Shown piece by piece: positions 1-13,244 of a DNA stretch of 64,000 nucleotides. Below the pieces are notes generated by a model, which was given only the letters and a program-made list of their open reading frames with translations, was not told the DNA's origin and searched no databases. The first letter of the stretch is position 1; every line of letters starts with the position of its first letter. Source of the stretch: Streptomyces aurantiacus (GTDB lineage: Bacteria > Actinomycetota > Actinomycetes > Streptomycetales > Streptomycetaceae); NCBI RefSeq assembly GCF_027107535.1, contig NZ_CP114283.1, positions 3,658,001-3,722,000 on the forward strand. Direction: 5' to 3'. The position numbers and the translations under genes were made by a program.

Positions 1-119
1 ATGCACTGCTCCGGGAACCGGCGCCGCCTCACACGTTCCGGGGCATCCGCTCCTGGCCGGGGCCGGTCCGCCGCGGCCGAGCGCCGGAACCGACGCGCGG
101 TCGCGCACCGGGCCGGCCG

Positions 120-764
120 TCAGTCCAGCGTCGCGTAGACGATGAGGTTGTTCACCGGGTGCCCCTCGGCGTCGAAGTCGCCGTCGCAGGTGACCAGTCG
201 CAGGGCGTGGTCCTCGGTGGGGCCGTACACCTTGTCGGTGGGGAAGGCGTTCTTGCTGACGCTCTCGGTGCCCGTGACGGTGAAGTGCGCCGCTTCGCCT
301 CGGTCGTCGGTGACGGTGATGTCCGCGCCCTTGGAGATCTTCTTGAGGTCGTGGAAGACCGCCTTGCCGAAGCGCGTGTCGTTGTGGCCGATGATGACGG
401 CCGGACCGACTTCACCGGGCACGGATCCGCCGATGTACCAGCCGGCGGTCATGCCCTTCTCCGCTGGGGGGACCTCCACGGTTCCGTCCGCGTTGCGACC
501 GAGCTCCATCAGTGAACTGGTGACCCCGATCGAGGGGATGGCGACCTCGGTGGGGACGGCCGGCTGCGTGGCCTCTGTGGCCTCTGTGGCGCCGGGTGAG
601 GGGGCGCCGGCGGCTGCAGGAGAGTTCGGGGCGGCCGGTTCGGTCCGGTCGGGAGCGGATGAACAGCCGGAGAGCACGGTGACAACCGCGGAGACGACGA
701 GGGCGATACGGGCAGGGGCCGGCAGGGCGGCGTGGCGCCGTACCGGTGGGCGTGCAGAGGACAC
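120..764 (-). CDS. class F sortase, predicted lipoprotein
   Basis: A 214-residue sortase-fold cysteine transpeptidase, expected to join cell-wall proteins to peptidoglycan on the outer membrane face. Seen: a hydrophobic N-terminal segment (about 19-33) ending in LSGC, a good lipobox with Cys34, then a low-complexity Pro/Ala/Thr/Glu linker (about 38-72) and the sortase domain (about 73-214). GHNDTR carries the expected catalytic His and LVTCDGDFD the catalytic Cys. The usual Arg after the Cys is not obvious in the short tail. The GTG start lies 9 nt after GGAG. Class F sortases usually have an ordinary transmembrane anchor, so lipid anchoring would be unusual. A small wall-type protein lies just upstream on the same strand and is the natural candidate substrate. 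Family assignment is firm; substrate is inference. Confidence 0.88.
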   Translation of the reverse strand: MSSARPPVRRHAALPAPARIALVVSAVVTVLSGCSSAPDRTEPAAPNSPAAAGAPSPGATEATEATQPAVPTEVAIPSIGVTSSLMELGRNADGTVEVPPAEKGMTAGWYIGGSVPGEVGPAVIIGHNDTRFGKAVFHDLKKISKGADITVTDDRGEAAHFTVTGTESVSKNAFPTDKVYGPTEDHALRLVTCDGDFDAEGHPVNNLIVYATLD

Positions 765-806
765 AACGGACTCCAGAGCAGGAACTGCGGGACCAGGTGA
801 ATGCGC

Positions 807-838
807 GGTGGCGCCGCCCTGCGAAGGGCGGCGCCACC
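807..838 (-). terminator. 14-bp hairpin between the wall protein and sortase genes
   Basis: A perfect 14-bp stem (arms 807-820 and 825-838) closed by a GCGA loop lies between two genes on the minus strand. No U-run follows, as is usual in Streptomyces. It could end the upstream transcript or only set the ratio of the two products. Confidence 0.65.
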
Positions 839-866
839 GGTGTGCCGAGTCGGCCGTCGTGCCGGA

Positions 867-1220
867 TCAGCCGTCGCGCCGCCCGGCGGAGCGGCGGCGC
901 AGGACGACGGTGCCCGCCCCGGCGAGCAGCAGAGCCCCGGTGGCCGAACCGATGAGGGCGGTGCTGCCGTTGCCCTCGGCCGGGGCCTCGCCCGCGGCGA
1001 CGCCGCCCCTGGGGAGGTCCTCGGCGGCCTGGGCCTTGCGGGCTTCGAGCTCCTTCGTCTTCCTGTCGGCCTCGGCCTTCTCCTTGGCCGAGAGGGTGTC
1101 CTTGCCCGCGGTGGCCGCGGGAGTCGGGTCGTCGGCGACGGCCGCGGCGGCGGGGACGAGCATCGCGCCGGCCGCGACGGCGGTCAGCACGGCGAGACGC
1201 AGAGTGTGACGGTGGGACAT
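867..1220 (-). CDS. small secreted membrane-anchored protein with LPRGG motif
   Basis: A 117-residue protein with a Sec signal peptide (residues 1 to about 30, ending AVADD), a short charged Lys/Glu/Ala region (about 40-65), the motif LPRGGVAAGEA, a hydrophobic helix (about 87-107) and a basic RRRSAGRR tail. This is the layout of a sortase substrate, but the pentapeptide is LPRGG rather than LPxTG or LAxTG. The start at 1220 is chosen because it has GGAG 7 nt upstream and begins the signal peptide; in-frame codons further upstream lack both. The adjacent sortase gene suggests a substrate-enzyme pair. The function of the exposed part is unknown. Confidence 0.8.
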   Translation of the reverse strand: MSHRHTLRLAVLTAVAAGAMLVPAAAAVADDPTPAATAGKDTLSAKEKAEADRKTKELEARKAQAAEDLPRGGVAAGEAPAEGNGSTALIGSATGALLLAGAGTVVLRRRSAGRRDG

Positions 1221-1343
1221 GTACGGCTCCAGTTCCAGCCCGGCCTCGGTGGTACCTGGATGCCGAGCCGCACCAGGTTCCGGGCTCGGCCCCAGACTGG
1301 CGATCACTTGTGAAGAAGCTGTCAGAGCGTCATGGTCATCGCA

Positions 1344-3405
1344 TCAGGGCCGTGCGGCGGACTCCCCGGGCCCCTCCCGCCCGGCCCCGCCCGGCACGGT
1401 CGGCAGCCACAGGGTGAAGACCGAGCCCTGCCCTTCGGTACTGGTCACGCTCGCCCTGCCGCCATGGGCCTCGGCGAGCTTGAGGACGATCGCCAGCCCG
1501 AGGCCGCTGCCGCCGGTGCTCCGGTTGCGGGACTTCTCCGCCCGCCAGAAGCGGTCGAACACGTGGGGCACGTCGGCCTCCGGGATGCCACCGCCGGTGT
1601 CGGACACCTCCACGGCCACCTCGTCCCCGGAGCCGGTGACGAACGCGCGCAGCGTCACCCTGCCGCCGGACGGTGTGTGGCGTACCGCGTTGGAGAGCAG
1701 GTTGCTGACGGCCTGGCGCAGTCGTACGGGATCGGCGTCGAGCGGTGGAAGCGGGGCGTCGGGCGCCACCGGGGACACCGTCAGGGTGACGCCCGCGGTC
1801 TCGGCCAGCCCCTGATGAGCCGCGGCGACCTGGCCGAGCAGGTCGCCGACGCGGACGGGCTCCAGGTGCAGGCGCAGCTCGCCCGCGTCGGCCGCCCCCA
1901 GATCCTGCAGATCGTCGATGATGTGCTGGAGCTGCACCGCCTCCTCGTGGAGCGAGGACACGAACGCCGGGTCCGGCTCCGCCAGACCGTCCTGCGCCGC
2001 CTCCAGCCAGCCACGGATGTTGCTCAACGGGGTACGCAGCTCATGGGCGACGTCGCTGACCATCACCTTGCGCTGCTCCTCCAGCCTGGCCCGATGAGCG
2101 GCCATGTCGTTGAACGTCGCCGCCAGCCGCCCGATCTCGTTGTCCGAGCCGACCGGGACGGGCGCCGAGTCCAGGCCGTCCCGCATCCGCTGAGCGGCGC
2201 CGGTGAGCGCGTGCAACGGGCGTACGAGCCTGGCTCCGGCGAGTACCGAGGCGCCGACGGTGAGGGCGAGGACGAGGGCCGTGACCCCCGCGATGCGTGC
2301 CGTGTTGGCCGGTGACAGATCGAAGCCGGGCACGCTGACGGCGTCGGGACTGTCGATGAACAGCAGTGCGGGCGCGGCGACATAGGACGTGAGCTGTTCG
2401 CGTCGGGCGCTGCCGACGCAGGAGGCGATGGCCCGGTCGTGCTTGCTGCTGCGAGCGGCAGGCGGTCGGTCGGCGAGCCCGTCGGCCTCGGTCGCCTTCC
2501 GCCTGGCCGCTTCCGCCAGCGCCGCCTTCTCGTCGGCCGCCCGCTTCTCGGCCAGCACCGCCGCCTCCTCGTCCGTGAGGTTCCCACCGGTCGAGGGAAG
2601 CGCGGCCGACTGGCCGAGATCCCGGCCGTCCGACCCGTATCCCCGGTCCCAGGACAGGTCCAGGTTCAGTCTCACTCCCGTGCGCCCCTGCCGTTTCAGG
2701 CAGGCATCGGCCAGTTGGTCGAGTGCGCGCAGGGCCTTCCTCTCGGTCGCCGTGGGACCGGCCGAGAAGCTCGTCAGACACTTCAGTTCCGTGTCGCGGT
2801 CGGTCTCACTGCTCACGAACTGGACGCGGGACCGCCCGCTCGGGCTCTCGACGATGTCGGCGGCGATGCCCGCCGCACCGAGGCACTTCACGCTTTGGGC
2901 AGTGGCCCTGCGCACGACCTCGCGTTCCTTCGCGGGCAGCAGGAAGGGACCCACCGCGCGTGGATCGACGCGGTCCTCGCCCGCCGAGGCGGCGTCGGGC
3001 ACCAGGACGGTGTCGACGGACAGCGGGTCCACGACCGCCGAGGCCTGCGGTGGCAGCGGGGCGGAAGAAGCGGGGGCGGAGCCACCGCGCGGGTCGTCGG
3101 AGGAGTCGAAGAGCGGCCGCCGGTCCTGGGTGGTCAGCACGATCCGGCGTTCGGACTTCCGGGCCAGCCGTCGCACCGTGCCGTCGACCCCCTCCCAGCC
3201 CGGGTGGGTGGCCGCATGGCCGAGCAGGGTGTTGTAGATCTCGGCGTCGGCGCTGAGGTTCTGCCCCTGTTCCTGGCGGATCGCGCCGGAGGTCGTCTGC
3301 ACGGCGAGCCACGCGGTGGCGGCGACCGAACACGAGGCCACCAGCGCCGACACGGTCAGCAGCCGGCCGAGCAGGCTGCGGCGCAGCGGCAGCCGCGTCC
3401 GCTCG

Positions 3406-3419
<14 letters not shown>
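1344..3419 (-). CDS. two-component sensor histidine kinase
   Basis: A 691-residue membrane kinase that would phosphorylate the response regulator encoded just upstream. Seen: a first transmembrane helix (about 14-36), a very long extracytoplasmic region (about 37-370), a second helix (about 373-396), HAMP, a HisKA box MVSDVAHELRTPLSNIRG with phospho-acceptor His459, and an HATPase domain with NLLSNAVRH, DTGGGIP and GSGLGLAIV. The extracellular region contains an Ala/Glu/Lys-rich charged stretch (about 280-320), probably helical, and several Cys residues, so the sensor is not a simple PAS or Cache type that I recognise. The GTG start has GAAGG 6 nt upstream and overlaps the regulator gene by 14 nt, implying translational coupling. 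The signal is unknown. Confidence 0.92.
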
Positions 3420-4161
<742 letters not shown>

Positions 4162-4664
4162 GCCGGAGATCGTAGCGAGGGCGGTGCGAGGAGCGGTGGC
4201 AAGTGGCTTTTGTGCGAGGGAGGTTGGGGCGGGAATGCCGCTCCCGCCACCGCCGGAGCACGACGAGGGCCGCAGGGGAACGGGCGCCGCTGCCGGTGCG
4301 TGCCTCACAGCGGGAACCGTCCCCCGGCCCGTCGGCGGACCGGTCGGCGCAGGACCGTCCGCAGGTCGCACGGGGGAGCGGCGGGGGACGGTACGAGGTG
4401 GATCACTGTGGCCACTCCAGGACGGCGCCGGGTCCGGCCCGGTCCTGCCGGCGCTTCACGAAACCGCCGGTACGTGAGCAAGCGGCTGATCGCTTTCGTC
4501 ACCGCCGAGGCGGAGATGCTCCGGCACCTGCGCGCCCTCGTCCTGCGCATCCGAATCCCTCAGGGTAATTTGTCCACGTTTGCTGCTTATCAGGTGATCA
4601 CCTTCCGTTCCCTGCCGTGCGGCGCGGAAAGAGCCCTGCGGCCCGCGGGGATGAAGGGTGGACG
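4162..4664. other. 503-bp divergent intergenic region with a 12-bp palindrome
   Basis: No convincing gene lies between the response regulator and the glycosyltransferase; the open frames here are GC-rich and lack ribosome sites and recognisable domains. The right end (4561-4605) is locally AT-richer and carries the perfect palindrome AGGTGATCACCT at 4592-4603, about 60 bp before the glycosyltransferase start. It is a possible operator. Confidence 0.5.
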
Positions 4665-8496
<3,832 letters not shown>

Positions 8497-8510
8497 GCCT
8501 CGGTCTGAAC

Positions 8511-8545
8511 GCGCCCGCTGATGGTTCGATGCCGTCGGCGGGCGC
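8511..8545 (+). terminator. icd terminator hairpin
   Basis: An inverted repeat (gcgcccgctgat against gtcggcgggcgc, G-U pairs in RNA) begins 15 nt after the icd stop, followed by GTTGT. It sits between convergent icd and fucosidase genes. Confidence 0.75.
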
Positions 8546-8677
8546 GTTGTCGCTGGTCGCACCGCCCCCCCGCGCCCCTGACGGGGCGTGAGGGCTCGCG
8601 GAACCCGTGTCCCCGGCGCCTCGCTCCCGGCCGCGGCCGGGTCCGTGGCCGGGCCATCAGGAGTGGGTGACACCCCG

Positions 8678-9943
8678 TCAAAGGCGCCCGGCCCCCGTAT
8701 AGAGGTCCAGTTCCCCTTCGAGTTCCACGGCGATCACTGTCGCCTGCTCGTCCAGGTCGGCCGCCGCGGGAGCATCGATCCAGGTCACGCCGGGGACGGT
8801 GTCGAGGCCACCCGTGACGTGGTGCCCCACTTCGGCACCCGTGCCGAGGACCGTGGCTCGCCGGACTCGGTTGCGCAGGCCTCGTACCGAGACGGCGTCG
8901 CGCGGGGCGTCGAAGCACACCAGGTAGAGCGTGCGCCGGTCGGCGGACAGGGTGCTGGGGCCGTAGTGGTGCCCGGCGGGCAGCCCGGCGACCGTCCCGT
9001 ACACGGCGTCGGAATGCCGGGCGATCCACCCGCCCAGGCCCTCCATGCGTTCGATCTGTTCCTCGGGGATCGTCCCGTCCGCGCGAGGGCCGGCGGCCAG
9101 CAGCAGGTTGCCGCCCATGCCGATGGTCTCGGTGAAGTACCGCACCAGCTGGCGCACCGACTTGAAGTCGCGGTCCTGCGGCCGGTGGCTCCACGAGTCG
9201 TTGATCGTGAGGCACAGCTCCCACGGGCCGCCCGGGGCCCGGAGCGGGGCGCCCTGTTCCGGGGTGGCGTAGTCGCCGTGGCTGAGCATGCGGCCGTTGA
9301 GGACGGTGTCCGGGTTGCCGGCGAGGATCAGATCGGCGAGTTCGCCCATGCGCCACTGCTCCTCGGTGCGCTCCCACTCGCCGTCGAACCAGAGGACGTC
9401 GGGCCGGAAGCGCTCGACGAGTTCACGGACCTGCCCGTCGCGGTACGTGAGATAGCGCGCCCAGGCCTTCGGGTCCTCCTCGCCGGGCTCGGCGTGCGAG
9501 TAGCCGTTGGGCGGCACGATGTGCGGCCCGGGGTGTCGCTCGGTCGGGTAGTCCGGGTGGTTCCAGTCGGAGTGCGAGTAGTAGAGGCCGACCTTGAGGT
9601 CCCGGGCGCGCAGCGCGTCGACGAAGCCGGTGACGAGGTCACGTCCTGCCGGAGTGTCCCGGACCACGTCGAGGTTGCGGTGGCCGGTGTCCCAGAGGGC
9701 CACGCCGTCGTGATGCCGGGCGGTGAGCACGGCGTACCGGGCGCCGACCCGGGCGAACAGCTCGGCCCAGGCGTCCGGGTCGTAGCGCGAGGCGGTGAAC
9801 CCGTCGAGCTGTCGCATGTACCGCTCGTGCGTCATCTCACCCGTGTAGAAGGACCAGGACTCGGCGGCGCCGCCCACGGCGTAGATGCCGTAGTGGATGA
9901 AGATGCCCAGCTTGGCATCGGGAAACCAGGGTTGCATCGGCAT
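8678..9943 (-). CDS. GH29 alpha-L-fucosidase
   Basis: Hydrolyses alpha-linked L-fucose from glycans or oligosaccharides. Length is 421 residues. Family GH29 landmarks: WFPDAKLGIFIHYGIYAV at the N-terminus, ARYAVLTARHHDGVALWDT, KVGLYYSHSDWN, and DVLWFDGEWE, whose Asp is the expected nucleophile. There is no signal peptide, so the enzyme is predicted cytoplasmic and would act on imported oligosaccharides. ATG 9943 and ATG 9937 are both possible starts; neither has a strong ribosome site. No transporter or regulator is adjacent, so its substrate supply is unknown. Confidence 0.92.
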   Translation of the reverse strand: MPMQPWFPDAKLGIFIHYGIYAVGGAAESWSFYTGEMTHERYMRQLDGFTASRYDPDAWAELFARVGARYAVLTARHHDGVALWDTGHRNLDVVRDTPAGRDLVTGFVDALRARDLKVGLYYSHSDWNHPDYPTERHPGPHIVPPNGYSHAEPGEEDPKAWARYLTYRDGQVRELVERFRPDVLWFDGEWERTEEQWRMGELADLILAGNPDTVLNGRMLSHGDYATPEQGAPLRAPGGPWELCLTINDSWSHRPQDRDFKSVRQLVRYFTETIGMGGNLLLAAGPRADGTIPEEQIERMEGLGGWIARHSDAVYGTVAGLPAGHHYGPSTLSADRRTLYLVCFDAPRDAVSVRGLRNRVRRATVLGTGAEVGHHVTGGLDTVPGVTWIDAPAAADLDEQATVIAVELEGELDLYTGAGRL

Positions 9944-10235
9944 GTGTCCACGCTAGGCGCGCAGAGCGGACGTCGCGTGGGCGATGGTCACCACTACTGG
10001 TCCGTTCTCACCACCGGGCGCTCGAGCCGCGGGAACGGAAGCGACCCACCGGCTGCCGCCGCGCCGGGCCGGCGAGCGGGCCAGGGACCGTTTCCGGCCC
10101 TCGCCCCGCATCGGACACCCATCGGCGAGCACGCCCGGGCCGCCGGCCCGGCGCGTGGACTGTGACCGGCCGGGGCTGCCCCCGTCCGGCTTTCCGTTCG
10201 TTCCGTGACCGTTCGGTGATGGATGAATGGAGCGG

Positions 10236-10260
10236 GCATGGCACTCCCCATGACGGGTAC
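10236..10260 (+). promoter_or_regulatory. sigma-B-type promoter for SseB-like gene 1
   Basis: GCAT at 10236-10239, a 15-nt spacer and GGGTAC at 10255-10260 match the Streptomyces SigB-family consensus GNNT-N14-16-GGGTA(C/T). The downstream ATG is 69 nt from the -10 element. The same element, same -35 bases and same spacing occur before the paralogue. The rest of 9944-10329 shows nothing else I can interpret. Confidence 0.7.
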
Positions 10261-10329
10261 GCAATCAGCTCCGCCCGATTCGGAGAACGTCGCGGGCGGC
10301 CTGTTTTCGCCACTACGTCTGGATGTGCC

Positions 10330-10737
10330 ATGGATATTTCCTCGAACGACAACGCCACGGTGGAGGCCCAGCGTGCGCTGAGCGCCCTGGCCGAGAACGC
10401 CGAGGACGGCGCCGCGCTGGACACCCTGGCCGGTAGTGACGTGCTGGTCCCGGTGCCCGACGACGCCGACGACGAGACGGCGGGCGACCCCACCGTCGTG
10501 GCGCTGCCCGTCCTCGAACAGCCGGGCGCGGACCCCCTGGTACCGGTGTTCACCTCGGAGGTGACGATGGCGGAACTGCTGCCGTCCGTGTCGCGCTACC
10601 GGCTGGTGCCCCTGGGGACGCTCGCCGCGCAGTGGCCCGCCAGTGACCTCTCGCTGACCATCGACGCCACCTCACCGAACGGACTGACCCTCGACTCCCA
10701 GGGCGTACGCACCCTGCTGGCCCGGCCTCACGCCTGA
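10330..10737 (+). CDS. SseB-like domain protein, paralogue 1
   Basis: A 135-residue cytoplasmic protein with an SseB N-terminal-type fold. Seen: helical start (VEAQRALSALAENAEDGAALD), the strand pair VLVPVPD and LVPVFTSEVTMAELLPSV, then YRLVPLGTLAAQWP and SLTIDATSPNGLTLDS. SseB was first named for serine sensitivity in Escherichia coli; its biochemical role is not settled. The start ATG 10330 begins the recognisable domain but lacks a clear ribosome site. It sits behind a sigma-B-type promoter and has a paralogue 3.5 kb downstream with the same architecture and promoter, so both probably belong to a stress response. Confidence 0.75.
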   Translation: MDISSNDNATVEAQRALSALAENAEDGAALDTLAGSDVLVPVPDDADDETAGDPTVVALPVLEQPGADPLVPVFTSEVTMAELLPSVSRYRLVPLGTLAAQWPASDLSLTIDATSPNGLTLDSQGVRTLLARPHA

Positions 10738-10761
10738 GGCCCGCGGGACGCGTACGAGGTC

Positions 10762-10798
10762 GGGCCCGGCCGCACGACGGAGGGGAGCGGCCGGGCCC
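10762..10798 (+). terminator. hairpin after SseB-like gene 1
   Basis: Perfect 10-bp arms (10762-10771 and 10789-10798) with a 17-nt loop, 25 nt after the stop and between convergent genes, consistent with a terminator acting on one or both strands. Confidence 0.7.
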
Positions 10799-10975
10799 TG
10801 GGGGTGCGGGCAGGCTCCCGCGCCCTCCCGCGCCCCGGTTCATGGTCACGAGGGATGAACGGCGCCGACACCGCTCATCCCCGGCGCACGGGCGCCGTGA
10901 TCAACGGTAGGACTCCGTCGTGCCGGAATCGCTCCGCTGAGCGCGGTCCTTGTCCGAAATGCGCGGTGCCCCGCG

Positions 10976-11962
10976 TCACCCGGATCGCAGCGTCTGCGCG
11001 GGCGACTCCCCGAACCGGGCCCGGTAGCGCTGCGCGAAACGCCCGAGATGCGCGAACCCCCATCGGTACGCCACCTCCGTGACCGTGACCGTTGCGGGAT
11101 CGGCCGAGAGCAGTGCCTCGTGCACCCGCCGCAGGCGCACCTCGGTGACGTAGGCCGTGGGGGACATTCCCACGTGTTTGCGGAAGGCCTCCTGGAGAGC
11201 GCGCACCCCGACCTGGGATATGGCGGCCAGTCGCGCCGCGTCGTAGTGCTCGGCCGGTCGCTCCTCGACGACCTCCATGACCCGTCTGACCGTCGCGGGC
11301 CGCGTGGCCCGCACGGGAGCCGCCAGCTCCTCGCTGTAGGAATGGCCGGACGCGTACAGCATCCCTTCGAGGAGGAGCTGTTCGGTCCGTGCCTGGATCA
11401 GGGGCCGGCGCAGCAGTCCGCCCGCCACGTCCTGTTCCAGCAGGCACCACTGGGCGAGGCTCGCCCAACTGCGCCCGGGACCACGGGAGATGTCGATGTA
11501 CGGCTCGAAGTGCGGGAAAGGGCGCGGCGGCCTGCCGAGCAGCGCCTCCAGCCGCTCGTGCACGGCCGGCATCTCGATCTTCACGGTGAGGACACGGCAG
11601 TCGGCCGACCAGTCGTCCACATGGATTCCGCGCTCCGGATGGAGGAACACGGCGCGCCCGGGAACGGCGTACGCCGTCTCCGCGGAACCCTGCCGACAGC
11701 TGAAGCGGCCCGTGAGCGGCACCGCCACGTGGTACACCCGAGGCTCCGTGAAGCCCATCGTCACCTCGGTGCCGAAACTGAGGTCGCCCACGGTCAACGA
11801 GCCGAGGCCGACCACGCTGAGCCGGGTGAGGAAGTCCTCCGACCGGCCCGGTACTTCGAGACGGAGGTCGTAGTAGTGGTCCGCGATGGCGTCGAGGGAT
11901 TCGTCCACGCGCCGCGTCGCGTAACTGCTGAACCCGGTCCTGCGCTCTTCGTCTCCGGTCAC
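10976..11962 (-). CDS. AraC-family transcriptional regulator
   Basis: A 328-residue DNA-binding regulator. The N-terminal part (about 15-200) resembles the AraC-binding-like domain (FSSYATRRVDESLDAIADHYY, then cupin-type strands such as YHVAVPLTGRFSCRQG and AVFLHPERGIHVD). The C-terminal part (about 220-325) has the two AraC helix-turn-helix motifs, with ISQVGVRALQEAFRKHVGMSPTAYV and VAYRWGFAHLGRFAQRYRARFGESP. The GTG start has AGGGGG 7 nt upstream. Its neighbours are an SseB-like gene and a MarR gene with no evident functional link, so ligand and targets are unknown. Confidence 0.9.
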   Translation of the reverse strand: MTGDEERRTGFSSYATRRVDESLDAIADHYYDLRLEVPGRSEDFLTRLSVVGLGSLTVGDLSFGTEVTMGFTEPRVYHVAVPLTGRFSCRQGSAETAYAVPGRAVFLHPERGIHVDDWSADCRVLTVKIEMPAVHERLEALLGRPPRPFPHFEPYIDISRGPGRSWASLAQWCLLEQDVAGGLLRRPLIQARTEQLLLEGMLYASGHSYSEELAAPVRATRPATVRRVMEVVEERPAEHYDAARLAAISQVGVRALQEAFRKHVGMSPTAYVTEVRLRRVHEALLSADPATVTVTEVAYRWGFAHLGRFAQRYRARFGESPAQTLRSG

Positions 11963-12238
11963 TGTGATGCCCCCTGACGCAGCCTGTGCGGTCCTTCACA
12001 CGGCGCCCTCGACCGTCAAGGAACCGGGGTGGCCGTGGTGACCTGATGCGGGTCGTCGCTGTGGGGAGGCTGATGCCCGGTCCAGGATGCCCCGAGGGGC
12101 GAGGCCGCGCACGACCATTGCCGCAACGCGGGCGCCGAGGCGCACGTTCGGTCCGCGACCCCAGCTGCTCCCGGTGTTCCCCGATCGTGCTCGCCCGGGG
12201 ACGTGCCCGTACGCCGTCCCCGCGCCCGGTGCGGTGAT

Positions 12239-12682
12239 TCAGCCGGAGCCGGTGTCGGTCAACATGCGGGCCAGGGCGGCGCGTTGCAGTGGACGCACCT
12301 CGGTGTGCAGGTCGCGTCCCTTCCGGGTGAGGGCCACCCAGACCCCGCGCCGGTCCTCCCGGCAGACGCTCCGCTCGACCAGACCGTCCTTCTCCAGGCG
12401 GCCGATCAGGCGGGACAGGGCGCTCTGGCTCAGATGGACCCGGTCGGCGATGTCCTGCACCCGGCACTGGTCGACCCGGCCCGAGCCCGCATCGGAGCCC
12501 GCGTCCGAGTCCGCGCCGACAGCCGAGGTGCTCGACGCGAGGATGTCGAGCACCTCGAAGTCACTGGCGCCCAGGCCGTGCGGATGGAGCTCGCGGTCGA
12601 TCTCGCACATGGTGCGGGCGTGCACCGACAGAATGTCCCGCCACTGGTCCTCGAGCCGGGGAGAGGCCTTCTCTGCTGCCAT
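12239..12682 (-). CDS. MarR-family transcriptional regulator
   Basis: A 147-residue winged-helix regulator, usually a dimeric repressor that lets go of DNA on binding an aromatic ligand or on oxidation. Seen: DWEVLD-like FEVLDILASS, recognition region VQDIADRVHLSQSALSRLIGRLEKDGLVERSVCREDRRGVWVALT, and flanking dimerisation helices. An unusual Ser/Asp/Gly insert (about 52-70, SAVGADSDAGSDAGSGR) lies between the helix FEVLDILAS and the helix-turn-helix. A single Cys is in the wing (SVCREDRR). The region just upstream holds overlapping palindromes, consistent with autoregulation. The VOC gene upstream on the same strand may be cotranscribed. Confidence 0.9.
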   Translation of the reverse strand: MAAEKASPRLEDQWRDILSVHARTMCEIDRELHPHGLGASDFEVLDILASSTSAVGADSDAGSDAGSGRVDQCRVQDIADRVHLSQSALSRLIGRLEKDGLVERSVCREDRRGVWVALTRKGRDLHTEVRPLQRAALARMLTDTGSG

Positions 12683-12722
12683 ATCCGCACGGTAACAGAG
12701 AAAAGGCCATTTATTGAGCGTG

Positions 12723-12747
12723 CAACTAGTGCAGCTGCATGCAGTTG
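12723..12747. promoter_or_regulatory. palindromic operator candidate upstream of marR-type gene
   Basis: CAACT...AGTTG arms frame the perfect inner palindrome TGCAGCTGCA, 41 bp before the MarR start. MarR dimers commonly bind such dyads over their own promoters. Confidence 0.5.
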
Positions 12748-12757
12748 GTCACCTTGG

Positions 12758-13108
12758 TCAGGACGCCTCCTGGGCAAGACCGATGTCGTTGCCGTCCGCG
12801 TCCTTCACGGAGGCGATCAGCATGCCGCCGCCGACGTCCTGGACGTCCTGGACGACCTCGGCGCCCGCGTCGACGAGAGCGGCCAGGCTCGACCTGATGT
12901 CGGCGACGTGCCAGTACGGGACGGGACCGGTCAGGCCCTTGGCGTGACCGTGGGGGTCGAGACCGACCTCCGGCCGCCCCGGCGCCCGGAAGCCCACGTA
13001 GTACGCCTCGTCCACGTACGGCTCCACTCCCAGGAGTGCGCCGAACAGTGTCTTCGCCCGGGCGAGGTCCTTGACGGGGTAGGTGATGGTCTTGAGGCCT
13101 TCGGCCAT
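12758..13108 (-). CDS. VOC-family (glyoxalase-like) protein
   Basis: A 116-residue single-module vicinal-oxygen-chelate protein. Seen: LKTITYPVKDLARAKTLFGALLGVEPYVD, YYVGFRAPGRPEVGLDPH, PVPYWHVADIRSSLAALVDAGAEVVQ and a C-terminal KDADGNDIGLAQ strand. Members of this fold include glyoxalases, dioxygenases and antibiotic-binding proteins; the reaction cannot be assigned here. ATG 13108 is chosen because GGAGGAG lies 8 nt upstream and it begins the domain; the longer frame to 13159 adds only a low-complexity leader. It lies directly upstream of the MarR gene on the same strand. Confidence 0.85.
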   Translation of the reverse strand: MAEGLKTITYPVKDLARAKTLFGALLGVEPYVDEAYYVGFRAPGRPEVGLDPHGHAKGLTGPVPYWHVADIRSSLAALVDAGAEVVQDVQDVGGGMLIASVKDADGNDIGLAQEAS

Positions 13109-13244
13109 GACGGGCTCCTCCGTTGTCGTGATTCCACCGGTGTCGGTGCCGGTTCCCACCGGTTTCTCGCCGGTGTCATCACGCTACGACCGGGTGGTAC
13201 GAGCCCGCTTCTCCGATCCTGACCAGTCGTCCCGGGGCGGACGG

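Noticed and set aside
4305..4550. 81-codon minus-strand frame between the regulator and glycosyltransferase genes
   Set aside because: Arg/Pro-rich, no ribosome site and no family resemblance.
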